Shown one piece after another: positions 43,941-53,847 of a DNA stretch of 64,000 nt (position 1 is the stretch's first letter; the number at the start of each line of letters is the position of its first letter). The translations under genes were made by a program, and so were the position numbers. The DNA is from Aphanomyces cochlioides (taxonomy: Eukaryota > Oomycota > Saprolegniomycetes > Saprolegniales > Verrucalvaceae), in NCBI GenBank assembly GCA_019828595.1, contig JAHQRK010000012.1, positions 930,001 to 994,000 on the forward strand. Reading direction: 5' to 3'. A model generated the notes under the pieces. That model had not been told where the DNA came from, made no database searches, and saw only the letters and a program-made list of their open reading frames with translations.

Positions 43941-44961
43941 GGTCTTCCTTCAATGCGTATCTGTCGATGACATCGTTGACTTGCATCATGAATAGGCCTA
44001 GACGACTGACAACCGAGCCTGTAGCCGGGATGCGCAGATCGTGGCAGTAGTCTTCTAGATCAGCTTCAGTAATTCCAAATGAATGAGACGGTGTGTTCAG
44101 AATCTCTTCGATCCTTTCGCGCAATCGCTGTTCCGTGATGTCGGGTTCAAATTAAATCGTTTCACACATGGCGCGCAGCAGGCTCGGATCGCATGACTCG
44201 ATGTATCCGACCATTTGACTCTTCGCATTGCCCGCATGTCGACACTTGTCTCGGAGCAGCCGTTCGTACTCCAGGCGCTTTTTCTTCCATTCGACTAGGA
44301 ACTTGCGATCAAAGTTCGTGATCCGCGGGTGCTTGATATCTGTAACAACCACAGTTGAATACATTCGATGATTGCGCCGCATGAGTTCTTTGTTCTTGCG
44401 CTTTTGTTCCGCCTTCTTCGCTTGCGCTTTCTGATACTTACGCTTGTTGTATTCATCGGTGTCTTCGCCGCTGAGGGATGTGACGGTGGAATCTGACTCT
44501 GCGCGACGGAAATTCGGTCCATATTTCTCGATCTTGCGGCTTTCACGTCTTTCTCGGTTGATCCGATTCTGCTCCCGCATTTCGAGGTGCTTCCGCGTCT
44601 TCTCGTCCAGGTCGCGGTCATCATCTTTGTCTTCGGAAATGTAGATATTGCTCATGTCCTTGATTTCGCCGTCTGAACCGTCCGCTGAACTGTCCGCTGA
44701 ACTGTCTTCAGAACTCGCTTCGTCGTCCGCGTTGTCCCCTCTTGTCGCATCTTCTCGCTCGGCTGTCGCTTCCTCAGGTTCACCTAGACCGTCATTGCCT
44801 TGCGGCAAGACAGTCCCAGAGTGTTCCATCTCAGTGCAAATTTCAAACTGTCCTTCCTTGTGTTCCTCTTCGGTTCCGGTTGGATCCATCGTATCCGGAT
44901 AACCAAAGGTGCTTGGTACACTATCACTAAAGTATACTTTGTGCTGTTTCCCTGAAACCAC
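43941..44961 (-). pseudogene. Retroelement gag fragment inside AKR-e
   Basis: Minus strand. A long acidic/Ser region (44900-44650) is followed by a highly charged helix (RKHLEMREQNRINRERRESR) and a gag-like capsid region (FDRKFLVEWKKKRLEYERLL, DPSLLRAMCETI, then FEPDITEQRLRERIEEIL after a single in-frame TAA near 44156). It stops at LKEDLIEN where AKR sequence begins. The match to oomycete-type Ty3/gypsy gags is from memory of the style of these proteins, so moderate. It differs from the gags of G1-G3 and GB. Confidence 0.55.
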
Positions 44962-45302
44962 CGCGTTTCGTCAACTCAAACACACAGATAGGGGAGTGCC
45001 GCCTCCCGTGAATATGCACTTGATTGACTTGCGCAGTAGCTAGCAAAACACAGACCGAGACTAAGATCTAAATCTCATCTTGTCTTCCTTGACTTGTTGA
45101 ACTCTTGATTGTCTTCTCACCGACCGTACGACAGTCTTCCGGCTGAGCCTTGGTCGTTGAGACTTGGTCTTGATCTTGAAGTGGCTTCAACGTGCAATTC
45201 ACTGGCGGCAGACACTCGGCTGTTCAAAGAACAAGCCTGTGACGTGGCGGAGCATGGCTGAACCACGCCACCGCACACATCAGTTACAAAATTTCCATTG
45301 GG
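44962..45302 (-). other. Possible LTR/leader of the gag fragment
   Basis: Upstream of that gag on its strand; the far end near 45290 begins TGTAAC as an LTR would. TGGTTTCAGGGA near 44965 (minus strand) could be a primer site. No second LTR is present to prove it. Confidence 0.3.
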
Positions 45303-45764
45303 GTGAGATATCCCAAGACAAATCGACATGACCACAAAATGGTCGACGCCACTTCGAAGGAGAAGCTGCTTGAACGTTTTGCTGTGAATTCAGCAGAGAG
45401 AAACGTGAAAGTCGCTCGGTTCTTGGACATTGCGACCGCCAGAAGATGCACACCAGCTCAGCTAATTCTCGCTTGTATTCACTCTCAAGGTTCTGATGTA
45501 TTTCCCATTCCAGGGACCAAGGAATCGACCGCTGTCGTTGAGAACGCTCGTGCGTTTGAACTCGAGCTGTCCGTGGCCGAATTGAATGCCATCGCTATCG
45601 CTGCTGAATTATTAATCTGCTGACAGTATCGACTCCGCCGCAAATTGAACTCTTGATTACGATCCGAGTTTGATTGTTATCGTTGCGTCTGGCATAATTC
45701 CCCCTGACGTACTCGTCGTCGACCTGGTATAAGAGCAAGAAAGAAATTCGCTGCCATCGACAAG

Positions 45765-46023
45765 ATAGAAGCACAAGTGGATCTCACAGCGCAATTGGAC
45801 GATCTTGATGTGGTGCCTTGGCTAGGATTACATTGATTTGTACTAACTGCATCGTACGGCGCCAAAAGAATTGGTTGTGGAGGATGAGTCTACTCAATCC
45901 TCCAGCAAGACAAAGAAGCTCAATACCATCGGTTTGTCCGCGTGTAGCCCCAGGTGGCCTTGTTCGTACGCTCACTGTCCACCCTATCTCGATGATTCAA
46001 ATTCCATTGCAACCACTGCTAAA
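45765..46023 (+). pseudogene. Strongly decayed AKR relic (AKR-j)
   Basis: Scattered AKR motifs in shifting frames: VDLTAQLDD, then ATTGATTTGTACTAACTGCATCG (IDLY.LHR), IGLSACSPR and TVHPISMIQIPLQ, in the same order as in the intact genes. This is a second, older AKR copy directly after AKR-e. Confidence 0.7.
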
Positions 46024-46390
46024 CTAAACAATAGCTGAAGTCAGCCGGTCTGTAGGCCCCAAGAGATAGTAACCCAACCGGCGAGGGCAATTTCGCGTTT
46101 CTCACTTGCAATTCCTTAAGAAGGCAGACATTCACACTAAACTATAAAGAAAACGGAACCATGAGCTACAAACACAACCTTTGGCACCCCTTCCATGGAA
46201 AGAGCGAAATTTTAGATTACTTTTTTGTTCTTGAAATTATCAACAATGTTGACTCAAGCCGAAGGCGAAGCAGACTAGAATGATAACAATGTACTTCGTA
46301 TTACCCTCTTTTAAACTATTCCCAGTTTCTTCCTCTTGATTCTTGTGTTCATTCTCTTCAGCCTTCGCGTCTGAATCATTTCTCCTCAGC
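46024..46390. other. Gap, nothing recognised
   Basis: About 370 bp between an AKR relic and the end of BCS1-like copy 3. No feature seen beyond the remains of the acidic tail of the ATPase in another frame near 46300-46390. Confidence 0.4.
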
Positions 46391-47645
46391 TCAGGCAATT
46401 TCTTCCCCTGCCTCTTTCTGCCGCTCGTCCAATTCACGAACCATTTTCTCCACATTCGCAATCGCTTCAGCAGCACTCTTGCGGCGCTGAGTCACAAAGT
46501 AGTGCTGAAGAGCCGCCATCGACATCTTGCGAGGACCCAAGACTGCCGTCAGAGCCGTCGCAAATGCTTTGCCGTCCTTCTCACCAGGATAAAACGACAC
46601 AAACATCGCCTCCATTTGCTCTTCCGTCGAATGCTCAAAGGCGACGTGGACATCCACACGACCATTGCGTATGAGCGCGTCGTCCAGTTGATCGCGAAAG
46701 TTGGTCGTCAGGACAACAATGTGTCCGTCGGGACTACCGACTCCGTCCAGTGCATTGAGAAGTCCTGAGAACGTAAGTGGTGTCTGCTTGACTTTCTTCT
46801 GACGATCGTTGTCGAAGAGAGCATCAATATCTTCAAGAACTATGATGGACTTGCGAGGGACTTTTTCGAATGCCGATCGCAGCGAGTCGTCGGTCATCTT
46901 GGGATGTGTGGGTTGGAGGAAGTAGAGGTTGCGTTCATACTGACCACCCATGGCTTGGATGAGAGACGTCTTGCCAGTGCCGGGGAGACCGTAAAAGAGA
47001 TACGATCGTTTGAATGGGATGCCGTGCTTGACATAGAATGCTTTGGTATCGTGGCTGACAAAGTCGTCCAGGTCGGCAATGAGTTTGGTGGCTTGAGGCA
47101 AGATGACAGACTCGAAGGGTCTGATGCGAGACTTTTTCCCATCGAGCCAGGATCCACAATTCGCACTCCATCGATAGATAGAAATGTATCCCTCGCGAGA
47201 AGCTTCAGCCGCTGCGACGATGGCATCAATGAAACCGAGGAGGATGCTCTGGGAGTGGACAACGGGATAAAAGAGGACAACATTTTCCATTGGAATGGCT
47301 TCATCATAGGTCCCCACAGGTTGACCAACAAGTTGACGGAGACAAACAAGTTGATGTCCATTCCACGTGAAGTGATGGACTCCGAGGCCAACACGCAAAC
47401 TGCTTGATTGCGAAGTGCTGGATTCATCATCCGAGTCGTCATCGTCTTGGTCCCAAAAGTTGACTTTCTTCTGGCCGGCATCCACTTCAAAGCTTTGATG
47501 GTTGTGATTGGCCTCAAGATGATCGGCGACGTATTCGAGGATCCAACGGTAGCTCTTGTCTCGAGAGGGGACAACAAGGTATGTGGAACTTGCCACGTCC
47601 AAGGCCGAGCTGACGGTGTTGATATCAAAAGGGAGGACATGCTAA
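46391..47645 (-). pseudogene. BCS1-like AAA ATPase, N-terminally truncated (copy 3)
   Basis: About 403 codons are open from near 47602 with BCS1-type N-domain, Walker A (GLPGTGKT), Walker B (IVLEDIDALF) and the TTNFRDQLDDALIRNGRVD region. The codons VLPFDINTVSSALDV just upstream align to copy 2, but a TAG precedes them and Harbinger element H2 begins at 47646. No in-frame ATG lies near the expected start, so the gene lacks its first ~15 codons and promoter. It ends earlier than copy 2, without the long acidic tail. It is clearly more diverged from copies 1 and 2 than they are from each other. Confidence 0.85.
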
Positions 47646-47854
47646 GGGTGCGTTTGGTTGACACTCTGTATCGAAACACTTGAATATCAAGTACATAATG
47701 GCTGGGAGGCCGATTAGGGATTTTGTGTTCAAGCGTTTGGTCGTGTGCTTGCATGTTTGGCTATCTCAAACTCTGTTTTGAAATACATCTTTTCGTCCAA
47801 CTCGTAGAAATAAGGTCCAATCAATCGCTTCTGCGGACGTAAGTGAATTCAGAA

Positions 47855-48806
47855 ATGGCCACGAAGGCAAGCTGGACGGAGGAGCGCACCGCAATCCTTC
47901 TCGATTGCTTTTGCCGAGAGCTAGCGCGAGGTAATCCTCTACCAAATCAACCTGCCACTTGAACGATGTTATAGGCAAAGGAACGGACGCTGGTGGCTTG
48001 AAAAAGGACGGTTGGACCCGACTCCTGCGTGTTTTCAACGAGAGAGCCGACATGAGATATACAAAGACCCAAGTACAAGATCGTTTGAGTGGTCTAAAGG
48101 TTGAATATTCGCGCGTACATGCGCTGCGAACAAACTCTGGATTCGGATGGGACGCAGCCGTCGGGCTACCCACAGCACCCAAGGAGGTCTGGTCATCGTA
48201 CATTGCAGCCCATCCAAAGAGCGTAATCTATCGGTACGTTTTAAAATTGCTTATTAATCAAAATTCATGCAAGATCATAGTAATAAACCCTTTCCTTTCT
48301 ACGACCAAGTGCATGCCATCTTCTCTGGAGCTGTTGCTACTGGTGAATTTGCCGTCTCGGATGCTTCGACGGCAAATGATTTTGAGGAATCGACGTATGA
48401 AAGCCCCATTTATGACACCGAGGTTGTAAGTGACCACGCAAGTGATTCTAGCACTGTACGTGACGACAATTTGCCTCGTCATGAGCCTCTCCCTGCTGCA
48501 AAGGAGGCGAGAACGGTGCGTCGCAGCAACACTGTCGCAGACAGTCTGCTTATTTTAGCCCAAACCCAACAAGCCATTCATGAAGGTCGGATCTCAAAGG
48601 CACCATCGACTGCGGAGCAAGAGTAGAAGTTGTTTCAAAGTATGAAGATCCCTTTGACACCTCGACAGAATTTGGATTTCGCCCGATACTTGACGATGAC
48701 ACCTTCCGCCGACGTTCTATTCATGAATATTGGCAATCCATCTCGATTAGAGTTGATTGCAGAGATTTGCTCCATCCCTGATGAAGATTTGGATGCCATG
48801 GATTAG
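47855..48806 (+). pseudogene. Myb/SANT-like protein of H2, three exons, one nonsense codon
   Basis: Exons 47855-47930, 47975-48233 and 48281-48806, joined by GT..AG introns of 44 and 47 nt that keep the frame. The product starts SWTEERTAILLDCFCRELARG, followed by WTRLLRVFNERADMRYTKTQ, SGFGWDAAVG and EVWSSYIAAHP, the pattern of Myb/SANT-like domain family 3. The C-terminal part ends DEDLDAMD at the TAG 48804-48806. One in-frame TAG at 48624-48626 breaks it; the 60 codons after it are in register and protein-like, so it is a recent nonsense change. Partner of the transposase on the opposite strand. Confidence 0.82.
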
Positions 48807-48884
48807 CACTAGATTAAACAAAGAATGAGATGAAAATGTGTGAGTTCATTGACTTTCTAGTTATCACAATTATACTTACGAGCG

Positions 48885-49930
48885 CTAGTCTACATCGTCG
48901 ACCGACGTCTCAATGCTGTGTATGATGCCCACATTGCCGTCGCAATGGAATCGCGCATTGCTGCAGCGCCAAGAATCCTGCGCTTCGTCGATCTCCTCGT
49001 TGGAAGTGCGGTTTTGTTGGCTGGGAGACACGTCAGCTTCGTCCTCAACGTCGTACTCGTCCGTGAAGCCTTGGTGGCACCGAATGAAATAGTGAATGGT
49101 GCAAACCGCGAGTACAATGCTCACTTGGCGCTTGTATGGATAGGACGGCATTTGGGACAAGATGGGGAATCGTTCTTCACAACGCCGAAGGTTCTCTCGA
49201 TAACATTGCGGCATGACGAGTGCCGCAAGTTAAAGAGCTCTTGCATATTGCGTGGTTTCTTGTTCCCTTCTTTGAATTCTTTCAAATGATAACGTACACC
49301 ACGATATGGTGTCAGCACAAAAGGCGAAAGAGCGTAGCCAGCGTCGCCCAGATAATATCGGTCGCTTTGACGTTCAAAACCATTGACATATGCGTCTTCA
49401 AGAACTCTACCGTCATGAGCAGAGCCTTCCCAGCCAGCTAGTAAGAAGGTAAATCGCATGTCAAAAGAACAAGCGGCAAAGACACTTTGTGAAATGCCAC
49501 CACTGCGATCTCGAAATCTCGCTCGAATAGAGCTGGAAACTACAGCAGGAATGTGAATACCATCGATGGCGCCGATACAATTTGCAAAGAAAGGAAACCA
49601 CTTCTTAGTCCGACGAATTGGCGCAGGGTTTGCAGGAGAATTGTATTGCACGATGTATTCCTTTTGCATGCGCCCTATCGCAACAAGGACATCACGGAGA
49701 ACACCGCAAATTGTCTCGCCGCTGTGCTGGAAGCGCTCTTCAGTGTTCCGGTTTGACGCACCACTTAATATGTACAATGTTTGGACATTTGAGCTACCTC
49801 GTAGACCATGAACTTCTAAACGCTCAACGAGGAGTAAAAACGTTGCTTTGGACATGCGCGACATTTCACGAAAACGCGCTTCGCTCGACGTAGCTGAGCT
49901 ATCAACATAGACATTTGTTGTGCTCATCAT
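48885..49930 (-). pseudogene. HARBI1-like DDE transposase of H2, one frameshift
   Basis: ATG at 49928-49930 (codon of MSTTNV a triplet later is also possible). The nuclease motifs are CIGAIDGIHIPA (first Asp), GWEGSAHDGRVLEDA, YYLGDAGYALSPFVLTPYRG (second Asp) and RNVIERTFGVVK (Glu). One base is missing right after GVVK near 49168; the next frame continues with ERFPILSQMPSYPYKRQ to a stop at 48885-48887. All catalytic residues are present. A 45-bp perfect hairpin overlaps the start codon. Confidence 0.88.
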
Positions 49931-49968
49931 ACTTCCCAGAAACACAGTGTTTCTGGGAAGTATGATGA
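49924..49968. repeat. Perfect hairpin over the H2 transposase start
   Basis: 22-bp arms 49924-49945 and 49947-49968 around one base. The transposase ATG lies in the left arm, so in mRNA the start codon would be buried in a very stable stem. Confidence 0.92.
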
Positions 49969-50214
49969 TCACAACTCCAACCAAAAATACTTCTTGACCT
50001 ATTTTTCGAAAACTCGTTTTAGCTATCGATTTTCTTGATTTTCAGGGAAACACGTTTTGTGCAACCAAACGATGAACTCGTTTTGATACAAGTGTTTTGA
50101 CGTTTTCACTGAAAAACACCCAAAAACACTGGAATTTTGTGCAACCAAACGCACCCTAAAAGTCTCTAATTTTGAGAACAAAAGGCAATCTAAAAAAAAT
50201 GTTAGGCGATAAAC

Positions 50215-50873
50215 TACACCATTTGCCGGTTTAGTTCGTTTAACTTGCGATATATTTCGTATCATTTGCAATATATTTCGTATCACGTGCAATATATTTC
50301 ATATGACTTGCATTTAATTTCGTGGCCCGCGACGAAAATCGATTTATATTTCGCATGACGTGCATTATATTTCATACCTCTTGCATTTAATTTCGTATTT
50401 TTTAGCTTATATTTCGTGTCACGAGCATTTAAATTCGCAGAAAAGAGAAAAAGTACATAGAAAAATTAACAAAAAATTGTTATCGAACTCATAAGAAATT
50501 GATGGACACTTCAATCGCCATATAAGTTAATGCGAGCATCAAGCAAGCTCAGCAGAGTTCATATGCGCCTGCCAGTCGCGAATTCATAGCTCAAGCCAAC
50601 ACTGCAACACATGTGAAACTTCGTATCTCAATAGGACATTCAATAGATTTGGCATTACTACGAATTTAAATGCACGTGATACGAGATATAAGCTAAAAAA
50701 TACGAAATTAAATGCAAGAGGTTTGAAATATAATGCACGTCATGCGAAATATAAATCGATTTTCGTCGCGGGCCACGAAATTAAATGCAAGTCATATGAA
50801 ATATATTGCACGTGATACGAAATATATTGCAAATGATACGAAATATATCGCAAGTTAAACGACAAATGGTGTA
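50215..50873. mobile_element. Foldback/MITE-like element with ~215-bp inverted arms
   Basis: Arms 50217-50437 and 50661-50871 are near-identical inverted copies (left has about 10 extra bases) around a 223-bp middle. Ends read TA-CACCATTTG and CAAATGGTG-TA, suggesting a TA target duplication. Each arm is itself built of about ten ~20-bp units of the type TTTCGTATCACGTGCAATATA. No coding capacity. It lies between H2 and AKR-f. Confidence 0.85.
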
Positions 50874-50951
50874 TTAATTTTCAGAGGTCTCATAATTTTA
50901 AACTGCAAAGTCCAATCTTCAACTGACTGTCAAATTGCACTTTCGACCAGC

Positions 50952-51992
50952 ATGTTTCAAGTTCCCCAGCGTCCTCTCGGCTCTCAAGGCCTCGTTTGTT
51001 CTGCTCAAGGCCTTGGCTGTATGGGCATGACTTCCATTGCTTACGGAAGTTTTGATCGCGTTGCCCATGAGGAAGAGTCTCTTCGAACCATCTCGAAAGC
51101 ACTCGAACTTGGTATCAACATGCTGGACACGGCATGGATTTACCGGTCGCCAGGTCTACCTGGACAGCCAAACTTCACAAATGAAGAACTTGTGGGGAAA
51201 TCTATCAAACAACACGGCCGTGACAAGTTTGTGATCGCTACAAAGTTTGGTTTTGTTCCTCAAGCTGATGGAAGTACCATTGTGTCGGGCTCGGAAGAGA
51301 CCATTCGATCGCAACTGGCCGACTCGCTGCAACGCCTGGATACGGACTACATTGACCTGTATTACATGCATCGCATGGACCCCAAGACGCCCATCGAGGA
51401 AACCATTGCAGTGCTGAAGTCTTTGGTTGAAGAAGGAAAGATCAAGTACATCGGCTTGTCGGAATGCACACCTGATGAACTCCGCCGTGCGCATGCTGTA
51501 CATCCTATCACTGCCATTCAGATGGAATGGTCGCTTCAGTCACGTGATCTGGAAGAGGCTGTAGTTCCAACAGCTCGTGAACTTGGCGTTGGAATCGTTG
51601 CCTACTCTCCATTGAGTCGTGGCTTTCTCACAGATATTGAAGCTTTTGACAAGTTGGACGCTGAGGATCGTCGTCGAACTCTCCCTCGTTTCAACCAAGA
51701 CAAGCTTGCCGAAAGCAAGGCTAAAGTTGCTCGTTTCTTTGAGCTGGCGAAGGAAAAGAATGTGACACCAGCACAATTGGCACTTGGCTGGGTTCATGCT
51801 CGAGGCCATGACGTGTTTCCAATTCCTGGTACCAAATCGTCCACTCGTATTGTCGAAAATGCTGCAGCGGCTTCGATCTCGTTGTCTGCTAAGGAGTGGC
51901 AAGAAGTGGCGGAAGCTGCTGGATCCATCAATGCTGAGCGCCATTTCCCCTTTGCTGCTTCCATTAACTTCAACGCTCGCTTGAACGTCTAG
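50952..51992 (+). CDS. Aldo-keto reductase, intact (AKR-f)
   Basis: 346 aa from ATG 50952. The tetrad is complete: Asp59, Tyr64 (LDTAWIY), Lys98 (ATKFG), His140 (YYMHRMD). [39 protein letters not shown] and a normal C-terminus FNARLNV are present. NADPH-dependent reductase of aldehydes or ketones, cytosolic, substrate unknown. First of three tandem copies in the same direction (51-54.9 kb), the other two broken. The start lies only about 80 bp from the end of the foldback element, so the element may sit in its promoter. Confidence 0.95.
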   Translation: MFQVPQRPLGSQGLVCSAQGLGCMGMTSIAYGSFDRVAHEEESLRTISKALELGINMLDTAWIYRSPGLPGQPNFTNEELVGKSIKQHGRDKFVIATKFGFVPQADGSTIVSGSEETIRSQLADSLQRLDTDYIDLYYMHRMDPKTPIEETIAVLKSLVEEGKIKYIGLSECTPDELRRAHAVHPITAIQMEWSLQSRDLEEAVVPTARELGVGIVAYSPLSRGFLTDIEAFDKLDAEDRRRTLPRFNQDKLAESKAKVARFFELAKEKNVTPAQLALGWVHARGHDVFPIPGTKSSTRIVENAAAASISLSAKEWQEVAEAAGSINAERHFPFAASINFNARLNV

Positions 51993-52371
51993 CTTCATTG
52001 TCTGTCGATGAATAATTTTTGTGCAGTGCATTGCAGCCTTTGTCATGAGCTGGTCCTCGCTCCATGAACCCTGTCAGATTGACTGCTTTAGGTTTCTGTG
52101 TGGCATGTCCGTAGAGTGTGCAAGCATTTGTTTGGATTGCCATGATCAAAAAGATGCCCGTTATCCTTTAAGCAATCATTAAGGCATTCTTGTGGAGGTG
52201 CTCCAACCTGATTGCACTGTATTGTCCATATTGATATGAACTTGTGGGTTCGCTACTGTTCTTCTGGAGTCAACTTGAAGAATCTCGTGGCCACGAGTCC
52301 AACCAAGGACGACCACAATATGCACACTCTTTGTGTTTTATGTCTTCATTCTTACTTTTGCCTCGACCTTT
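51993..52371. other. Gap between AKR-f and AKR-g
   Basis: 380 bp, nothing recognised; presumably terminator of AKR-f and old promoter of AKR-g. Confidence 0.4.
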
Positions 52372-53400
52372 ATGAGTCAAGTTCCTCAACGTCGTCTTGG
52401 CTCACAAGGTCTTGTTTGCTCTGCGCAAGATCTTGGTTGTATGGGAATGACCTCTGCTTATGAAAAGGTTAACCTCGTTGCCCACGAGGACGAATCTCTT
52501 CGGACAATCTCACGAGCTCTCGAACTTGGCATCAATATGCTCGACACGGCGTGGGTGTATCAATCGCCCGGAGCTAATGGAGACCGCATGTTTTACAACG
52601 AAGAACTCGTGGGGAAAGCGATCAAGCAGCATGGCCGTGACAAGTTTGTCATTGCGACCAAGTTTGGTATTATGTTCAAAGACGGCAAGATGGTTGTGTC
52701 GGGCAAAGAAGAGACAATTCGATCGCAACTGGCCGACTCGCTGCAACGCCTTGGTACGGACTACATTGATCTCTACTACATGCATCGCATGGATCCCACC
52801 ACTCCAATTGAAGAAACGATGACAGTGCTCAAGTTGTTGGTCGACGAGGGAAAGGTCAAATACATTGGTCTGTCGGAGTGTACACCTGATGAACTCCGAC
52901 GTGCGCATGCTGTACATCCCATCACTGCTATTCAAATGGAATGGTCGTTGCAGACGCGAGATTTGGAAGAAGCTGTGGTCCCTACCGCTCGTGAGCTTGG
53001 TGTGGGCATTGTCGCCTACTCACCATGTAGTCGAGGCTTTCTCGCTGACATTGAAGCATTTGACAAGTTGGACGCGAGTGATCGCCGCGTAACAATTCCT
53101 CGTTTCAACCAAGACAAACTCACGGAAAGCAAAGCCAAGGTCGCTCGTTTCTTTGAGTGGCGAAGGAGAAAAACCTAACACCTGCACAATTAGCACTTGG
53201 CTGGGTCCACGCTCAAGGCGAAGACGTGTTTCCAATTCCAGGCACGATCTACGCGTATTGTCGAGAATTCTCAAGCTGCTTTGATTGCTTTAACAGCCGA
53301 GGAATGGCAAGATGTGGCGGATGCTGCTCGATCCATCAATGAAGAGTGTCATTTCCCATTCGCGACATCCACCAATTTCAATGCTCGCATGAATGTGTAG
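52372..53400 (+). pseudogene. Aldo-keto reductase, two frameshifts late (AKR-g)
   Basis: ATG 52372 (MSQVPQRRLGSQG). Tetrad residues are encoded (LDTAWVY, ATKFG, YYMHRMD). One base is missing near 53156 (FFE then WRRRKT and stop), and about five bases near 53250 in the FPIPGTK motif. After these the natural frame resumes with [15 protein letters not shown] and ends FNARMNV at 53400. The first 260 residues are undamaged, so decay is recent. Confidence 0.92.
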
Positions 53401-53847
53401 CTGGCTCAATAATGACAGTCAAAGTCACTTGTTGTTCGTCTTCCAGACTAGATAGCGTGATACAAGGTTGCACTCGTCATACAAAACTTCTAACGTCGGC
53501 CATTGCGTCATAGCTGTCTTGAATATCCTCTGAGCGATGGCCTAAGAGTCACGTCAATTTGTCAAGCCAACGAACGAGTTTGACATTTATGGCTTCATGC
53601 GATTGCTGGATTGGGAGCTCCAACGACAGCATTTCTTGGCACTTGTTGCATCTAAAGTGGTGTCTGATATTTGTCATCGACTCACTGGGTTTCAAAGTTG
53701 TTTGTGAGCTATCAAGTTCATTTCGACTTCAGCCCAGTGTCGTTGTCGTGTTGGTTGCTGATTCACGAAAAATACCAATCCTTGACAAATTATCCGGAAG
53801 AATCAGGGCAAAGTTGTCATGAAGTCATTTTTCCTTCGTCTTTCAAC
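53401..53847. other. Gap before AKR-h
   Basis: The last ~60 bp (from TTATCCGG near 53790 to the start codon) match the sequence before AKR-i at about 60337-60400, so the duplicated unit includes the proximal promoter. Confidence 0.5.

Larger units (their letters stand above)
43457..45623 (+). pseudogene. Aldo-keto reductase split by a gag fragment (AKR-e)
   Basis: The N-terminal part is 43457 to about 43940: VQRALGSQGLVCAAQGLGCM, INFLDISWM (the Tyr of the tetrad is Met), TSKLG, a stop at 43781-43783, then [18 protein letters not shown] and a one-base shift. The C-terminal part resumes after about 45300 with VKVARFLDIATARRCTPAQ and VFPIPGTKESTAVVENAR, stop by 45623. Between them lies a minus-strand gag fragment and flanking sequence, and about 80 AKR codons are lost. 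It is the most diverged AKR with a recognisable full outline. Confidence 0.88.
47646..50156. mobile_element. PIF/Harbinger transposon H2 with TIRs and TAA duplication
   Basis: 15-bp inverted ends GGGTGCGTTTGGTTG (47646-47660 and 50142-50156) with TAA at 47643-47645 and 50157-50159. Inside are a Myb-like gene (plus) and a DDE transposase (minus) that converge. 2,511 bp. Each gene carries one visible lesion, so the element became inactive recently. It lies against the start of BCS1-like copy 3. Confidence 0.95.

Noticed and set aside
44444..44902. Plus-strand Ser-rich frames opposite the gag fragment
   Set aside because: Serine runs arise from reading the acidic/Ser gag region backwards.
47931..47974. 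Premature stop early in the H2 Myb-like gene
   Set aside because: The stop lies within a 44-nt GT..AG segment whose removal joins the Myb/SANT motif in frame; treated as an intron.
50215..50440. CRISPR-like regular repeats
   Set aside because: Units are degenerate, directly adjoining without unique spacers, and mirrored in the opposite arm; this is a foldback element in a eukaryote.
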